Assembly: GCF_014396585.1 (NCBI RefSeq)
Contig: NZ_CP060717.1
Span: 1-64,000 of the forward strand
Source: Sphingomonas rhizophila
GTDB taxonomy: Bacteria > Pseudomonadota > Alphaproteobacteria > Sphingomonadales > Sphingomonadaceae
DNA length: 64,000 nucleotides
Direction: 5' to 3'
The position numbers and the translations under genes were made by a program. Shown here piece after piece: positions 1 through 8,275 of the stretch; position 1 is the first letter of the stretch, and the number at the start of each line of letters is the position of its first letter. The notes beneath the pieces were generated by a model. It saw only the letters and a program-made list of their open reading frames with translations, did not search any database and was not told where the DNA came from.

Positions 1-535
1 CGGCGCCGTTCCCGGCGTCCCAGCCGATCCGGTAGGCGTTTCCGTCGAAGCCATTCATCAGCGCGTCGACATAGGCGTCGCTGATGTCGGTTTCGCTGAC
101 CTGACCAGCGCCGTGGCTCCAGTCCGCGCTCGCCGCGCGGCGGCCCAGCGCCTGGATTTCCTGGCCGAACACCGACCGGCCGCCGAGCAGCATCTTGAAA
201 CCGTTGTAGTCCGACGGATTGTGGCTGCCGGTCACCTGGATGCCGCCGTCGACATCGAGGGTCGACGCGGCGAAATAGAGCATCGGCGAGGGGCCGAGGC
301 CGATGTGCACGACATCGAGCCCGCCAGCAGTCAGCCCCTCGACCAACGCGGCTTCCAGTTCGGGCGAGTGGGTGCGACCGTCGCGTCCCACCGCGATGCG
401 CCTGGCGCCTTCGCTGACCGCCAGCGCGGCGTAGCTGCGTCCCAGCGCACGGGCATCGGCCGGATGGAGCGTATCGCCGACGACCCCGCGGACATCATAT
501 TCGCGCAGGATCGACGGATGAAATTCGTGACTCAT
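1..535 (-). CDS. Phosphomannomutase/phosphoglucomutase, N-terminal part (cut by window edge)
   Basis: About 178 N-terminal codons are present; the rest lies beyond position 1. The product begins MSHEFHPSILREYDVRG and carries the phosphoserine loop TGSHNPSDYNGFK, the hallmark of the alpha-D-phosphohexomutase family, preceded by the usual VGRDGR metal/substrate region. Enzymes of this type interconvert hexose 6- and 1-phosphates of mannose and glucose and feed nucleotide sugars for exopolysaccharide and lipopolysaccharide; in sphingomonads the homologue is the PMM/PGM used for gellan-type polymers. The ATG at 533-535 is taken as the start because the family N-terminus aligns there. It is transcribed in the same direction as mipZ, 23 bases downstream of the mipZ stop. 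The exact sugar preference cannot be read from the fragment. Confidence 0.9.
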   Translation of the reverse strand, partial: MSHEFHPSILREYDVRGVVGDTLHPADARALGRSYAALAVSEGARRIAVGRDGRTHSPELEAALVEGLTAGGLDVVHIGLGPSPMLYFAASTLDVDGGIQVTGSHNPSDYNGFKMLLGGRSVFGQEIQALGRRAASADWSHGAGQVSETDISDAYVDALMNGFDGNAYRIGWDAGNGA

Positions 536-558
536 GAAACTTGGCCTCTATCGCGTTG

Positions 559-1365
559 TCAGGCCGTGGCCGCGATGGGCTCCGCGGCGGCCTCGTCTGT
601 GGTTGGTATGGCTAGACCGCCGATCATCTCTCTTAGTTCCTGCCGGGCGGCAATATGGGCCAATCCGACTTCGCCAAGCTCGGCCAGGTCGAGCAGGGTG
701 ACGCCCTTCGGAAACAACTCGCGATAGATGACGCGTTCGCCAAGGCCGGGGATGACGCGGAAGCCGACCCGGCGGGCAAGCTCGTCCAGCGCCGCGCCGA
801 CGCGGCGCAAGTTGTGCGATTCGATGTGCTGCAGGCGGTTGCGGAGCACGACCCAGTCGACGCTTCGCCCAGTTGCCTTGGCACGCTGCGTGCGGCTGTT
901 CCAGATCAGCTCGGCGTAAAAGCTGGGCTTGGTCACCTTGAAGCTGTCAGGATGGACCTGGCCGATCAGGTCGAGGTCGACGAAGCTGTCGTTCATCGGC
1001 GTGACCAGCGTGTCCGCCTTGAGGATCGCGGCACGCGCGACCGGATCGTCGCGGCCGGGCGTGTCGACCACGATGACGTCGACCTTGGCGGCCAGCCGGT
1101 CGAGCGCGGCCTGCAGTCCCGCCTCATCCTGCTGGTCGAGCACTTCGAACTCGGCCCGGGGCAGCAGCTTGCCGGTGCGGGCGATGGTCGCGTCGCGGTT
1201 CTCGAGATAGCGGGTCAGCGTGCGCTGGCGATGGTCGAGGTCGAGCGCGCCGACGCGGTGGCCCGAGGCGGCGAGCGCGATGGCGGTGTGGACCGCCGTC
1301 GTCGACTTTCCGGTGCCGCCCTTTTCATTGGCGAAAACGATGAAATGCGGCTGGCTCATGGCCAT
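559..1365 (-). CDS. mipZ: Division-plane positioning ATPase MipZ
   Basis: ParA/MinD-superfamily P-loop ATPase of about 268 residues. The deviant Walker A motif NEKGGTGKST sits near the N-terminus, followed by DLDHRQRTLTRYLEN, which is characteristic of MipZ, and later VDTPGRDD (Walker B region). In Caulobacter MipZ binds ParB at origin regions and DNA nonspecifically, forming a bipolar gradient that inhibits FtsZ and confines division to midcell; alphaproteobacteria without MinCDE use it. Two in-frame ATGs (1363-1365 and 1357-1359) follow the Shine-Dalgarno-like AAGGGG, so the start is uncertain by two codons. The gene is divergent from panC across a short spacer that must hold both promoters. 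Confidence 0.93.
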   Translation of the reverse strand: MAMSQPHFIVFANEKGGTGKSTTAVHTAIALAASGHRVGALDLDHRQRTLTRYLENRDATIARTGKLLPRAEFEVLDQQDEAGLQAALDRLAAKVDVIVVDTPGRDDPVARAAILKADTLVTPMNDSFVDLDLIGQVHPDSFKVTKPSFYAELIWNSRTQRAKATGRSVDWVVLRNRLQHIESHNLRRVGAALDELARRVGFRVIPGLGERVIYRELFPKGVTLLDLAELGEVGLAHIAARQELREMIGGLAIPTTDEAAAEPIAATA

Positions 1366-1442
1366 TGCGCCCCTTATTGAACCCCCGGCGCATCCCCCGC
1401 GGCGCGCCATTCGCCAAAGTCAGTATCGAAGGCCCGGAATCG

Positions 1443-2279
1443 ATGCAAATCCTTCGTGAATCCATCGCCTTGCGGCCATTGATCGGGGACTGGAAAGGGG
1501 CGGGAGAGAGGGTCGCGCTGGTGCCGACGATGGGCTCGCTCCACCAAGGGCATCTCGACCTCGTCACCGCCGCGCGAAGGGTCGCCGACCGGGTGGTCGC
1601 GACGATCTTCGTTAATCCGCTGCAATTCAACGATCCGGCCGACCTCGACCGCTATCCGCGCAGCGAGGAAGCGGATTGCGACAAGCTGCGCGCTGCCGGT
1701 TGCGACGCGGTGTGGCTGGGACAGGTCGGCGATCTCTATCCCGACGGTTTCGCAACCACGGTCAGCGTCGCCGGGATCAGCGAACGCTGGGAGGGCGCGC
1801 ACCGTCCCGGCCATTTCGACGGCGTCGCGACCGTCGTCGCCAAGCTGTTCATTGCCATCATGCCCGACGCCGCCGTGTTCGGCGAAAAGGATTGGCAGCA
1901 ACTGGCTGTCATTCGCCGGATGACCACGGACCTCGGCCTGCCGATCGCGATTCATGGCTATCCCACCGTTCGCGAGAATGACGGACTGGCGATGTCGTCG
2001 CGCAACGCGTTACTCAGCGAGCGCGAGCGGAAGGTGGCCCCGACGTTACATCGCGTCCTGACCGCTACGGCAAGGGCCGTCGAAATGGGCGCGACGATCG
2101 AGACGGCGTTGGCCGACGCTGCCGTGAAGCTTGTCGACGCCGGCTTCGGGCCGGTCGATTATCTGGCCTATGTCGATGGCGACACGTTAGAACCGATGGA
2201 CCATTACCGTGACGGTGGCCGACTGATCGCGGCCGCAGTCCTTGGCAGGGTCCGATTGATCGACAACGTTCGTGTCTAA
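1443..2279 (+). CDS. panC: Pantothenate synthetase
   Basis: A 278-residue protein that condenses pantoate and beta-alanine with ATP to give pantothenate, the precursor of coenzyme A. It has the nucleotide-binding PTMGSLHQGH (HIGH-like) motif near residue 30, the FVNPLQF segment, GEKDWQQL, and the KMSKS-like SSRN segment, all in family order. An open frame extends upstream to 1365 but overlaps the mipZ control region; the ATG at 1443 (MQILRES) gives the normal family N-terminus. It stands alone here, with panB not adjacent. Confidence 0.95.
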   Translation: MQILRESIALRPLIGDWKGAGERVALVPTMGSLHQGHLDLVTAARRVADRVVATIFVNPLQFNDPADLDRYPRSEEADCDKLRAAGCDAVWLGQVGDLYPDGFATTVSVAGISERWEGAHRPGHFDGVATVVAKLFIAIMPDAAVFGEKDWQQLAVIRRMTTDLGLPIAIHGYPTVRENDGLAMSSRNALLSERERKVAPTLHRVLTATARAVEMGATIETALADAAVKLVDAGFGPVDYLAYVDGDTLEPMDHYRDGGRLIAAAVLGRVRLIDNVRV

Positions 2280-2381
2280 TCGGCCACACTGATTTCGTTT
2301 GCCTGCCGCGTCGTTAACCATTTGTTCGGTCTTCGGCGATGAAAACTCACCCAAGAACAAGTGATCAGGGGGTGTTTCATC

Positions 2382-2684
2382 ATGGCAATCAGTCAGAAGG
2401 CTCAGGACTTTCTCCTCAACAGCCGCCTTGCCGATGCGGAAGCCGGCGATGTCGATGCGTTGTTCGAACTGGGCGTAAGCTACTCCACCGGACGCGGCGG
2501 GATCGCCGTCGACCTGATCGAAGCGCACAAGTGGTTCAATCTCGGCGCCCTGTCGGGTGATGCGCGCAGCCAGGCCTGCCGCGCCGACATCAGCTTCGAA
2601 ATGACGGCCCGCGAAATCGCCGAGGCGCAAAAGCAGGCGCGCGCCTGGCTGGCGGTCAATTCGCCGCGCCGCTACGCGGCCTAA
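2382..2684 (+). CDS. Small Sel1-repeat-like protein
   Basis: A 100-residue cytoplasmic protein with no signal peptide. It holds one clear Sel1/TPR-like motif: AEAGDVDALFELGVSYSTGR followed by a second helix pair containing AHKWFNLGALSG. Sel1-like repeats form alpha-solenoid protein-binding surfaces; no partner can be named. The ATG at 2382 is preceded by the purine-rich CAGGGGGTG about nine bases upstream, which favours it over an earlier in-frame start at 2361. It converges on pal, separated by a strong hairpin. Confidence 0.8.
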   Translation: MAISQKAQDFLLNSRLADAEAGDVDALFELGVSYSTGRGGIAVDLIEAHKWFNLGALSGDARSQACRADISFEMTAREIAEAQKQARAWLAVNSPRRYAA

Positions 2685-2695
2685 GCTGAGCCGGA

Positions 2696-2724
2696 GACCC
2701 GGCACGCTTCACGCGTGCCCGGTC
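2696..2724. terminator. Hairpin between convergent Sel1-like gene and pal
   Basis: The arms 2696-2707 and 2713-2724 pair over 12 positions with one C-C mismatch and a five-base loop (TTCAC). No U-tract follows on either strand, so this is a probable bidirectional transcription barrier or mRNA end-protecting hairpin rather than a canonical intrinsic terminator. Confidence 0.5.
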
Positions 2725-2737
2725 CCGACTAGCCTGC

Positions 2738-3250
2738 TTACCTTACCACCACCGTCACGGCCCGGCGGTTCTGCGCCCAGGCCTGCTCATTCGATCCGAC
2801 CGCGGCCGGGCGTTCCTTGCCCCAGCTGACGGTAAGCAGCCGGTTGGCCGGCACACCCTGAGCGATCAGGAAATCGCGAGCCGCATTGGCGCGGCGCTCA
2901 CCCAGTGCAACGTTATATTCGCGGGTGCCGCGCTCGTCGGCATGGCCTTCGATCGAGGCGCGGACGTTCGGATTGGCGAGCAACCAGCGTGCCTGGGCGG
3001 CCAGCGTCGCCTGCGACTGCGCATCGATCTGATACTGGTCGGTTCCGAAATAGACGGTGTCCGACCCCGCCTTGGCGACCAGGTCGGCCTGCATCGCCGG
3101 CAATTCGACCAGGTCGGCGTCGTCGCCTTCCACGCCAGTGTTGTCGGGATTGGTGACCGGCGGGACGGTTTCGACCGGTGCCGGCGGGCGGCGGCAGGCG
3201 CCAAGGCCCAGGGCCAGGGCGGTCATGCCGATCAGGATGGTCTTGTTCAT
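2738..3250 (-). CDS. pal: Peptidoglycan-associated lipoprotein Pal
   Basis: A 170-residue outer-membrane lipoprotein. A signal peptide ends in a lipobox (LGLGAC, Cys19), followed by a short linker rich in Pro and Asp and a C-terminal OmpA-like domain with the peptidoglycan-binding signature (EGHADERGTREYN through GERRA). Pal ties the outer membrane to peptidoglycan and is the terminal partner of the Tol machine, which retrieves it to the division site. It is the last gene of the tol operon, 20 bases after tolB. No cpoB follows in this window. Confidence 0.96.
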   Translation of the reverse strand: MNKTILIGMTALALGLGACRRPPAPVETVPPVTNPDNTGVEGDDADLVELPAMQADLVAKAGSDTVYFGTDQYQIDAQSQATLAAQARWLLANPNVRASIEGHADERGTREYNVALGERRANAARDFLIAQGVPANRLLTVSWGKERPAAVGSNEQAWAQNRRAVTVVVR

Positions 3251-3270
3251 GAGATTATTCTCCTAAGATG

Positions 3271-4590
3271 TCAGCGCGAAAGCGGGGACCAGCTGGGGTC
3301 CGATCCGCCAAGGGGAGTGGGCAGCAGGCGCGGACGGCCGCCGCTGACGGGCACCGCGTACAGTTTGGACGTACCGCTGCCTTGGGTGATTCGGTTGAAC
3401 ATGACGAACTGGCCGTTGGGCGCCCAGCTTGGCCCTTCGTCCTGCCAGGCATCGGTCAGGATGCGCTCGCCGCCGCCGCTGGGCGACATCACGCCGATGC
3501 GGAAGGCGCCGCTGATCTTGGTGAAAGCGATGAGGTTGCCCTTCGGGCTCCACACCGGCGAGGCATAGCGGCCGCCACCGAACGTGATCCTCTTCTGGTT
3601 CGAGCCGTCGGCGTTCATGACGTAGAGCTGCTGCGTGCCGGACCGGTCGCTTTCGAACACGATGCGGCTGCCATCGGGCGAATAGCTGGGGCTGGTATCG
3701 GCGCCCGGGGTCGCGGTCAGGCGGCGCGGGGTGCCGCCGTTGGCGCCGACGACGTAGATGTCGGTGTTGCCGCCCGACGCCATCGAAAAGACGACGTTGC
3801 GGCCATCGGGCGAGAAGCGCGGGGCGAAGGTGTGGACCGCGCCGCGGACCAGCAGCCGCTCGGCGCCGCTGGCCACGTCCATGATGTAGACCCGCGGACG
3901 GCGGCCCTGGTAGCTCATGTACACTAGCTTGTCGCCGCGCGGGCTGAAGCGCGGGGTGATGACGGTCGACTTGCCCGTGGTCAGGTAGCGGTGGCCGGAC
4001 CCATCCGAATCCATGATGGCGATGCGCTTGACGCGGGCGTTCTTCGGGCCGGTCTCGGCGACGTAGACGACCTTGGTGTCGAGGAACGGCTCCTCGCCCG
4101 ACAGGCGCGAATAGACGAGGTCGGCGCACTTGTGGGCGGCGCTGCGGATGTCGTCGGCGGCGACCGCAAAGCCCTGCCGCGCAAGCTCGCGGCCCGCGGT
4201 GACGTCGTAAAGCATGCAGCCGACGGTGACCCGGCCATCGCCGCGCGGTTCGATGTAGCCGGACACGAGCGCCGAGGCGCCGGCGTTGCGCCACTGACCG
4301 AAGTTGGGGTTGCGCGCTTCGTCGAAGCTGTAGGTGCCGATGCCGGCGGGGCCGAGCGGCGTGAAGGCGCCGGTCGAGCGAAGGTCGGACACGATGATCT
4401 GCGCGACCTGGCGGCCGGTGGCCTCGCTGGCACCGGGCGCGGCGGGCATCGCCGGAACGACGATGGCGACATTGCCGCGGACGCTGCCGCCGACCAGCTC
4501 GGGCTCGTCCTGGCTTTGCGCGAGCGCGGGTGTTGTCGCGATCAACGCGACGGGGGCGGTCATGGCAACAAGCAATTTTCTCATGGTCAT
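3271..4590 (-). CDS. tolB: Tol-Pal system periplasmic protein TolB
   Basis: A 439-residue periplasmic protein with a clear signal peptide (MRKLLVAMTAPVALIATTPALAQ), an N-terminal alpha/beta domain and a six-bladed beta-propeller. The propeller shows repeated [FY]SPDG-type blades such as RFSPRGDKLVYMS, RFSPDGRNVVFSM and SYSPDGSRIVFES. TolB shuttles between Pal and TolA. The start at 4590 (MTMRKLL) overlaps the tolA stop by four bases (ATGA); the ATG two codons later is possible. The long upstream open frame to 5400 is only a shadow of tolA. Confidence 0.96.
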   Translation of the reverse strand: MTMRKLLVAMTAPVALIATTPALAQSQDEPELVGGSVRGNVAIVVPAMPAAPGASEATGRQVAQIIVSDLRSTGAFTPLGPAGIGTYSFDEARNPNFGQWRNAGASALVSGYIEPRGDGRVTVGCMLYDVTAGRELARQGFAVAADDIRSAAHKCADLVYSRLSGEEPFLDTKVVYVAETGPKNARVKRIAIMDSDGSGHRYLTTGKSTVITPRFSPRGDKLVYMSYQGRRPRVYIMDVASGAERLLVRGAVHTFAPRFSPDGRNVVFSMASGGNTDIYVVGANGGTPRRLTATPGADTSPSYSPDGSRIVFESDRSGTQQLYVMNADGSNQKRITFGGGRYASPVWSPKGNLIAFTKISGAFRIGVMSPSGGGERILTDAWQDEGPSWAPNGQFVMFNRITQGSGTSKLYAVPVSGGRPRLLPTPLGGSDPSWSPLSR

Positions 4591-5375
4591 TCTACCCGGT
4601 AGATGAAGGTGAAGTCGTTCCAGCCGCCGCTCGGCGTATCGTAAAGCTCGGCCGGCAGGCGGAAGGGGGCGCACTGGGTGAAGATCCGGCGCACCTGGTC
4701 TTCCAGAAGCTCGCCATACTTGCTGCGCAGGTCGGCGTTGCCGGCGATGCCGAGAACGGTCGGCGAACTGGCGAGGCGCCCGTTCCGGTTGAAGCGCAGG
4801 TTGACGCGCAGGCGCAGGGTGTTGGCGCCTTCGCCCAGAAACGGCTGGTTGTTGGCGCAGGAGCGGGCCTGGCGGATGATCGCCTGGCCGATGTCCATCT
4901 TGGCCTGTGCGTTGAAGGTCGGCGCGGACGGCTTCGCCGGGGCCGAGGCGCGTTCGTCGCCACCTTCGATGCCCTTCAGGAAGTCGTCGCCAATGCGCGA
5001 CCCGCGCGGGGCCGGGCGTTGCTGGGCGCGGGGCGTCGGGCGCGGCGGGGCGGGCTTGGTGACCGGGCGCGGCTTGGCGATCGGCGAGGGCCGCGGCGAA
5101 GGAGCAGGGGCGGGAGCGGGAGCCGGGGCGGGTTCGGGCGGAAGCGGCTCGACCGCCTCGCTGATCTCGGGCGCGACGCTTGCCGGTGGCGGGGTCGGGA
5201 TCGACGTCGGCGCGGTGGCGGTCAGGCCGATCTCGTCGACCAGCTCGACCTCCATCGACGGCGGCTCGATATTGGCGGCGGTGTGGGCAAGACTCATCGA
5301 CAGCGCGGCGATGAGGGCGACGTGGAGCGCGATCGCCCCCGCCGTTCCCATCATTTCGCCGCGGTCGACGGTCAC
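4587..5375 (-). CDS. tolA: Tol-Pal system protein TolA
   Basis: A 262-residue protein with one N-terminal membrane helix (about residues 13-32), a long Pro/Ala-rich linker (PEPAPAPAPAPAPSPRPSP) spanning the periplasm, and a C-terminal TonB/TolA-like domain with conserved CANNQPFLGEG and NGRLASSP segments. TolA couples the TolQR proton motor to TolB-Pal. Sequence divergence is high outside the ends, as usual; the identification rests on architecture and on position between tolR and tolB with four-base overlaps on both sides. Confidence 0.9.
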   Translation of the reverse strand: MTVDRGEMMGTAGAIALHVALIAALSMSLAHTAANIEPPSMEVELVDEIGLTATAPTSIPTPPPASVAPEISEAVEPLPPEPAPAPAPAPAPSPRPSPIAKPRPVTKPAPPRPTPRAQQRPAPRGSRIGDDFLKGIEGGDERASAPAKPSAPTFNAQAKMDIGQAIIRQARSCANNQPFLGEGANTLRLRVNLRFNRNGRLASSPTVLGIAGNADLRSKYGELLEDQVRRIFTQCAPFRLPAELYDTPSGGWNDFTFIYRVE

Positions 5376-5811
5376 TGTTCGTCACCTCCGACCGACACAA
5401 GCGCGACGCGGTTGAGGCCCGCCTTGTTGAGCTCGCCCATCACCCGCATCACCCGGCCATAATCGAGGCCCTTGTCGGCGCGTAGATAGATGCGGCGGCC
5501 TTCCTCGGGTGCGGGCTGCGCGGCGATGGTGGCGAACTGGCGGGGCAGATCGGCTTCGGTGACCGGCTGGTCGTCGATGGTGATCGCGCCCTGCCCGTCG
5601 ATCGCGACCTGGACCGGCTCGGCCTGCTGGTCGAGCGCGCCGGCGCGGCTTTCGGGAAGGTCGATCGGCACGCCCGCGACCAGCAGCGGTGCGGTAATCA
5701 TGAAGATGATCAGCAGCACTAGCATCACGTCGACCAGCGGCGTGACGTTGATTTCCGCCATCGGCGTCCGCCGTCCCGGCGTCCGCCGCGAGGGGCGGTT
5801 CCCATCGCCAT
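5372..5811 (-). CDS. tolR: Tol-Pal system protein TolR (apparent one-base gap near the 5' end)
   Basis: TolR is the ExbD-type partner of TolQ. The membrane segment follows the motif MAEINVTPLVDVMLVLLIIF, with the channel aspartate in LVDV, then a periplasmic domain with DKGLDYGRVM. The expected start, an ATG overlapping the tolQ stop (TAATG at 5811), is one base out of frame with the rest. Adding one C to the run complementary to 5792-5795 restores an open frame of 146 codons beginning MAMGTAPSRRTPGRRTP and running into MAEINV. Without that base only the ATG at 5761 is usable, giving a 129-residue product lacking the normal cytoplasmic lead. The repaired reading is preferred because the gene is part of a conserved operon. 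The downstream end overlaps tolA by four bases. Confidence 0.88.
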
Positions 5812-6509
5812 TAGCTTCGAGTCCCCACGTCAACTTCCAGTTCGCGGCTGAGCGTGGCGTGGAAGCGATCGGAGAAACGGCCGAGGCTCGCCTCCAGCCG
5901 GTCGAGGCCGTGGCTGAGCCGGTTGTAGGCGATGACCGCGGGGATCGCCGCGAACAGGCCGATGGCGGTCGCGAACAGGGCTTCGGCAATGCCCGGCGCG
6001 ACCACCGCCAGCGAGGTGTTGTTCGATCCGGCAATGGCGGTGAAGCTGCGCATGATGCCCCACACCGTCCCGAACAGGCCGACGAACGGCGCGACCGATC
6101 CGACCGTGGCGAGGATGTTGAGCCGGTCGCCGAGGCGGTCGAGTTCTGCCGCGACGGCTGCGTTCATCCGGCTGGCGAGGCGTTCGCGGGTGCCCGACCG
6201 GTCGACCACCGCCGCGCGGGTCGAGCGGCGCCACTCGTCGAGGCCGGCGCCGAGCACCATCGCGATCGGCAACTGCTCGTCCCCGCGCTTCGAATGGAAG
6301 GCGTCGATGTCGCTCGCCGCCCAGAAGTCGCGCTCGAACGATGCGGACTGCTTGTTGATGCGTTTCAGGCGGGCGGAGTGGGTGAGGATGATCGCCCAGG
6401 TCCAGATGCTGGCGGCGAGAAGGCCGATCATGACGATCTTCACCACCGCATCGGCCTGCAGGAACAGGGCGAGCGGGCTCATCAGGTCGGTGGACGGCTG
6501 GACGGTCAT
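5811..6509 (-). CDS. tolQ: Tol-Pal system proton channel subunit TolQ
   Basis: A 232-residue MotA/TolQ/ExbB-family inner-membrane protein with three membrane helices: one near residues 20-42, and two in the C-terminal half around GSVAPFVGLFGTVWGIM and APGIAEALFATAIGLFAAIP. These conserved segments define the family. With TolR it forms the proton-driven motor for TolA. It follows ybgC with a four-base overlap, and its TAA stop overlaps the expected tolR ATG, indicating translational coupling. Confidence 0.96.
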   Translation of the reverse strand: MTVQPSTDLMSPLALFLQADAVVKIVMIGLLAASIWTWAIILTHSARLKRINKQSASFERDFWAASDIDAFHSKRGDEQLPIAMVLGAGLDEWRRSTRAAVVDRSGTRERLASRMNAAVAAELDRLGDRLNILATVGSVAPFVGLFGTVWGIMRSFTAIAGSNNTSLAVVAPGIAEALFATAIGLFAAIPAVIAYNRLSHGLDRLEASLGRFSDRFHATLSRELEVDVGTRS

Positions 6510-6970
6510 TCGTTTCCTTCTTCTGTCGCGATCGAACGGAAGCGTTCGACCCAGTCCGCCGGTTGGCGACGGGGGCGGCCCTCGGGAGTAAGCAGGGCCG
6601 CCGTCACCGTCGCCTCGGCCAAGAGTTCCTGCCCGCGCATGACTCGCTGATGAATGGTGCAGGAGGCGGCGCGGACGTTCGTTACCCGGCTGGCGACGAC
6701 CAGGTCATCGTCGAGCTTGGCCGGCCGACGCCACTTGATCGCCATTTCGCTCACCGCATAGGCGCCCAGCCCCTCGTCGATCGCGGCGCGCTGGTCGATG
6801 CCCGCGGCGCGCAGCATGTCGGACCGGGCACGCTCGAAAAACCGCAGGTAGTTGGCGTGGTAGACGATGCCGGCTGTGTCGGTGTCCTCGAAATAGACGG
6901 TCAGCGCGAATCGATGCTCGGTCCCGGCGAAGCCGCCGCGATAGGGCTGGTCGAAAGGCGATGATGTCAT
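6506..6970 (-). CDS. ybgC: Tol-Pal-associated acyl-CoA thioesterase YbgC
   Basis: A 154-residue hotdog-fold thioesterase. The active-site motif VYFEDTDTAGIVYHANYLRF contains the catalytic Asp and the HANY signature of the YbgC/4-hydroxybenzoyl-CoA thioesterase family. It heads the tol operon, as in many proteobacteria, and acts on acyl-CoA or acyl-ACP in the cytoplasm; its role in Tol function is unclear. Its promoter should lie in 6971-7093. Confidence 0.94.
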   Translation of the reverse strand: MTSSPFDQPYRGGFAGTEHRFALTVYFEDTDTAGIVYHANYLRFFERARSDMLRAAGIDQRAAIDEGLGAYAVSEMAIKWRRPAKLDDDLVVASRVTNVRAASCTIHQRVMRGQELLAEATVTAALLTPEGRPRRQPADWVERFRSIATEEGNE

Positions 6971-7093
6971 TGGTCCCAGCCCTTAACCATCCCCTGACTC
7001 CCGGTTCAACCCTTGCGCGGCGGATCGTGCATTAGCGTCGAGAGCGCGGGATTTCTGCCGTTCCGGGCGGAACGGCCAGCAAGCCGCAGACAA

Positions 7094-8275
7094 TCACTCG
7101 GTTGGCGGGGTCACCCGTCCAAGGGGGCGCGGCGTCAGCGCGGCGACCCGGGCGACCAGGTCTTCCTGCGGTGCGGCGAGGTCGATCAGGTGCATGCCCC
7201 AGCCGGGCAGGAAAAAGCCCATCGCCCCGACCTCGCCGCCGACGCGGTCGGTGCGCTTGTCCGAAGGGTCGGCGTTGGTCCGCACCGACAGATAGCCGCG
7301 GGGCCCGTCGTTGACGCAGCGAACCGATATCAGGCCCGGCACCTGCACGAACGTCGATGGCGGCGCGCCGGTCGTGGACCAGGTGATCGGGCCGCCGGGC
7401 ACGGGCAGGGTCGAGCGGGCGTTGACGATGCCGTTGGTCGCGACCCAACCGGTCGCGCCCGGCCGCACCGGGTTGACGCAGCCGACGGTCATGCCGGGCT
7501 GGTCGGCATAGCCGAACAGGGCGCCCGGGGGCGGGACGTTGCGTTCGCGAAAACTGACCCAGCTGATGACGCAGCCGGTTTCCGACGGGCTGGCGCACAG
7601 CGGCGTGGAGGCGAAGGTTCCGCCGACGCGCTTGCCGGAGGGCACCAGCACGTTGAAGCCGGGCAGGATCGCGAGGGCCATCTGACGCGAGATCGGATTG
7701 CCCTCGATCTCGTGCTTGATCAGCAACTGGAGCATCAGCGAGCCCTGGCTGTGACCGATGAGGACGAAGGGGCGACCCTTGTTGTCGTTGGCGAGATAGC
7801 GCCGGAAGGCTGCGGCGACATCGCCATACGCCATCGCGGCCGGCGCAGCGACGCTGGCCCCGGTCGCGGCGGCGGCAACCGCGCCCATCGTCATCTGGCG
7901 ATAGAGGGGCGCGAACGGTCGGCAGACACCAGCGAAGCGGGCGAGCTGGCTCTGCACGGCGTAGACTTCCTCGCGGTCGTCGGCGGCGAGGTCGCTGTTA
8001 AGGCCTTGGTCGTGGCTGACCGTTGGGTACACGTAAAAGCAGTCGACCGCCGGGGCCGGAAGCTGCCGTGCGGGGACCCGGTCGCCGTAGCCGGTCGGCA
8101 GAAGCGCGGTGACCACTGGCTGGCGGGAGCAGGCGTCGGCGCGGCCCGGGCGGCACAGCCAATTGGCGTCCTTGGCGTAGTCGACCGGTGCCACGGCGGA
8201 CGCCTGGGCGGCCGCGGGGGCCGGAGCGGCAAAGGCGGCCGCACCCGCGGCAATGGCAAGCAACGCTAATTTCAT
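7094..8275 (-). CDS. DUF3089 secreted alpha/beta-hydrolase-like protein
   Basis: A 393-residue protein with a signal peptide (cleavage near APAPAAAQA) and the lipase-type nucleophile elbow GHSQGS around residue 178. [10 protein letters not shown] near residue 80 and the Cys-rich pattern ([21 protein letters not shown]) match the DUF3089 family, found mainly in sphingomonads, actinobacteria and related groups. The serine-hydrolase fold implies esterase or lipase activity outside the cytoplasm, but no substrate is known. Its ATG overlaps the ruvB stop by four bases, so it is probably co-translated with ruvB although the functions seem unrelated. Confidence 0.85.
   Translation of the reverse strand: MKLALLAIAAGAAAFAAPAPAAAQASAVAPVDYAKDANWLCRPGRADACSRQPVVTALLPTGYGDRVPARQLPAPAVDCFYVYPTVSHDQGLNSDLAADDREEVYAVQSQLARFAGVCRPFAPLYRQMTMGAVAAAATGASVAAPAAMAYGDVAAAFRRYLANDNKGRPFVLIGHSQGSLMLQLLIKHEIEGNPISRQMALAILPGFNVLVPSGKRVGGTFASTPLCASPSETGCVISWVSFRERNVPPPGALFGYADQPGMTVGCVNPVRPGATGWVATNGIVNARSTLPVPGGPITWSTTGAPPSTFVQVPGLISVRCVNDGPRGYLSVRTNADPSDKRTDRVGGEVGAMGFFLPGWGMHLIDLAAPQEDLVARVAALTPRPLGRVTPPTE

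Noticed and set aside
4530..5462. Long open frame of 310 codons opposite tolA/tolR
   Set aside because: Low-complexity Arg/Gly-rich product, antisense to well-supported tol genes; typical third-position shadow in G+C-rich DNA.
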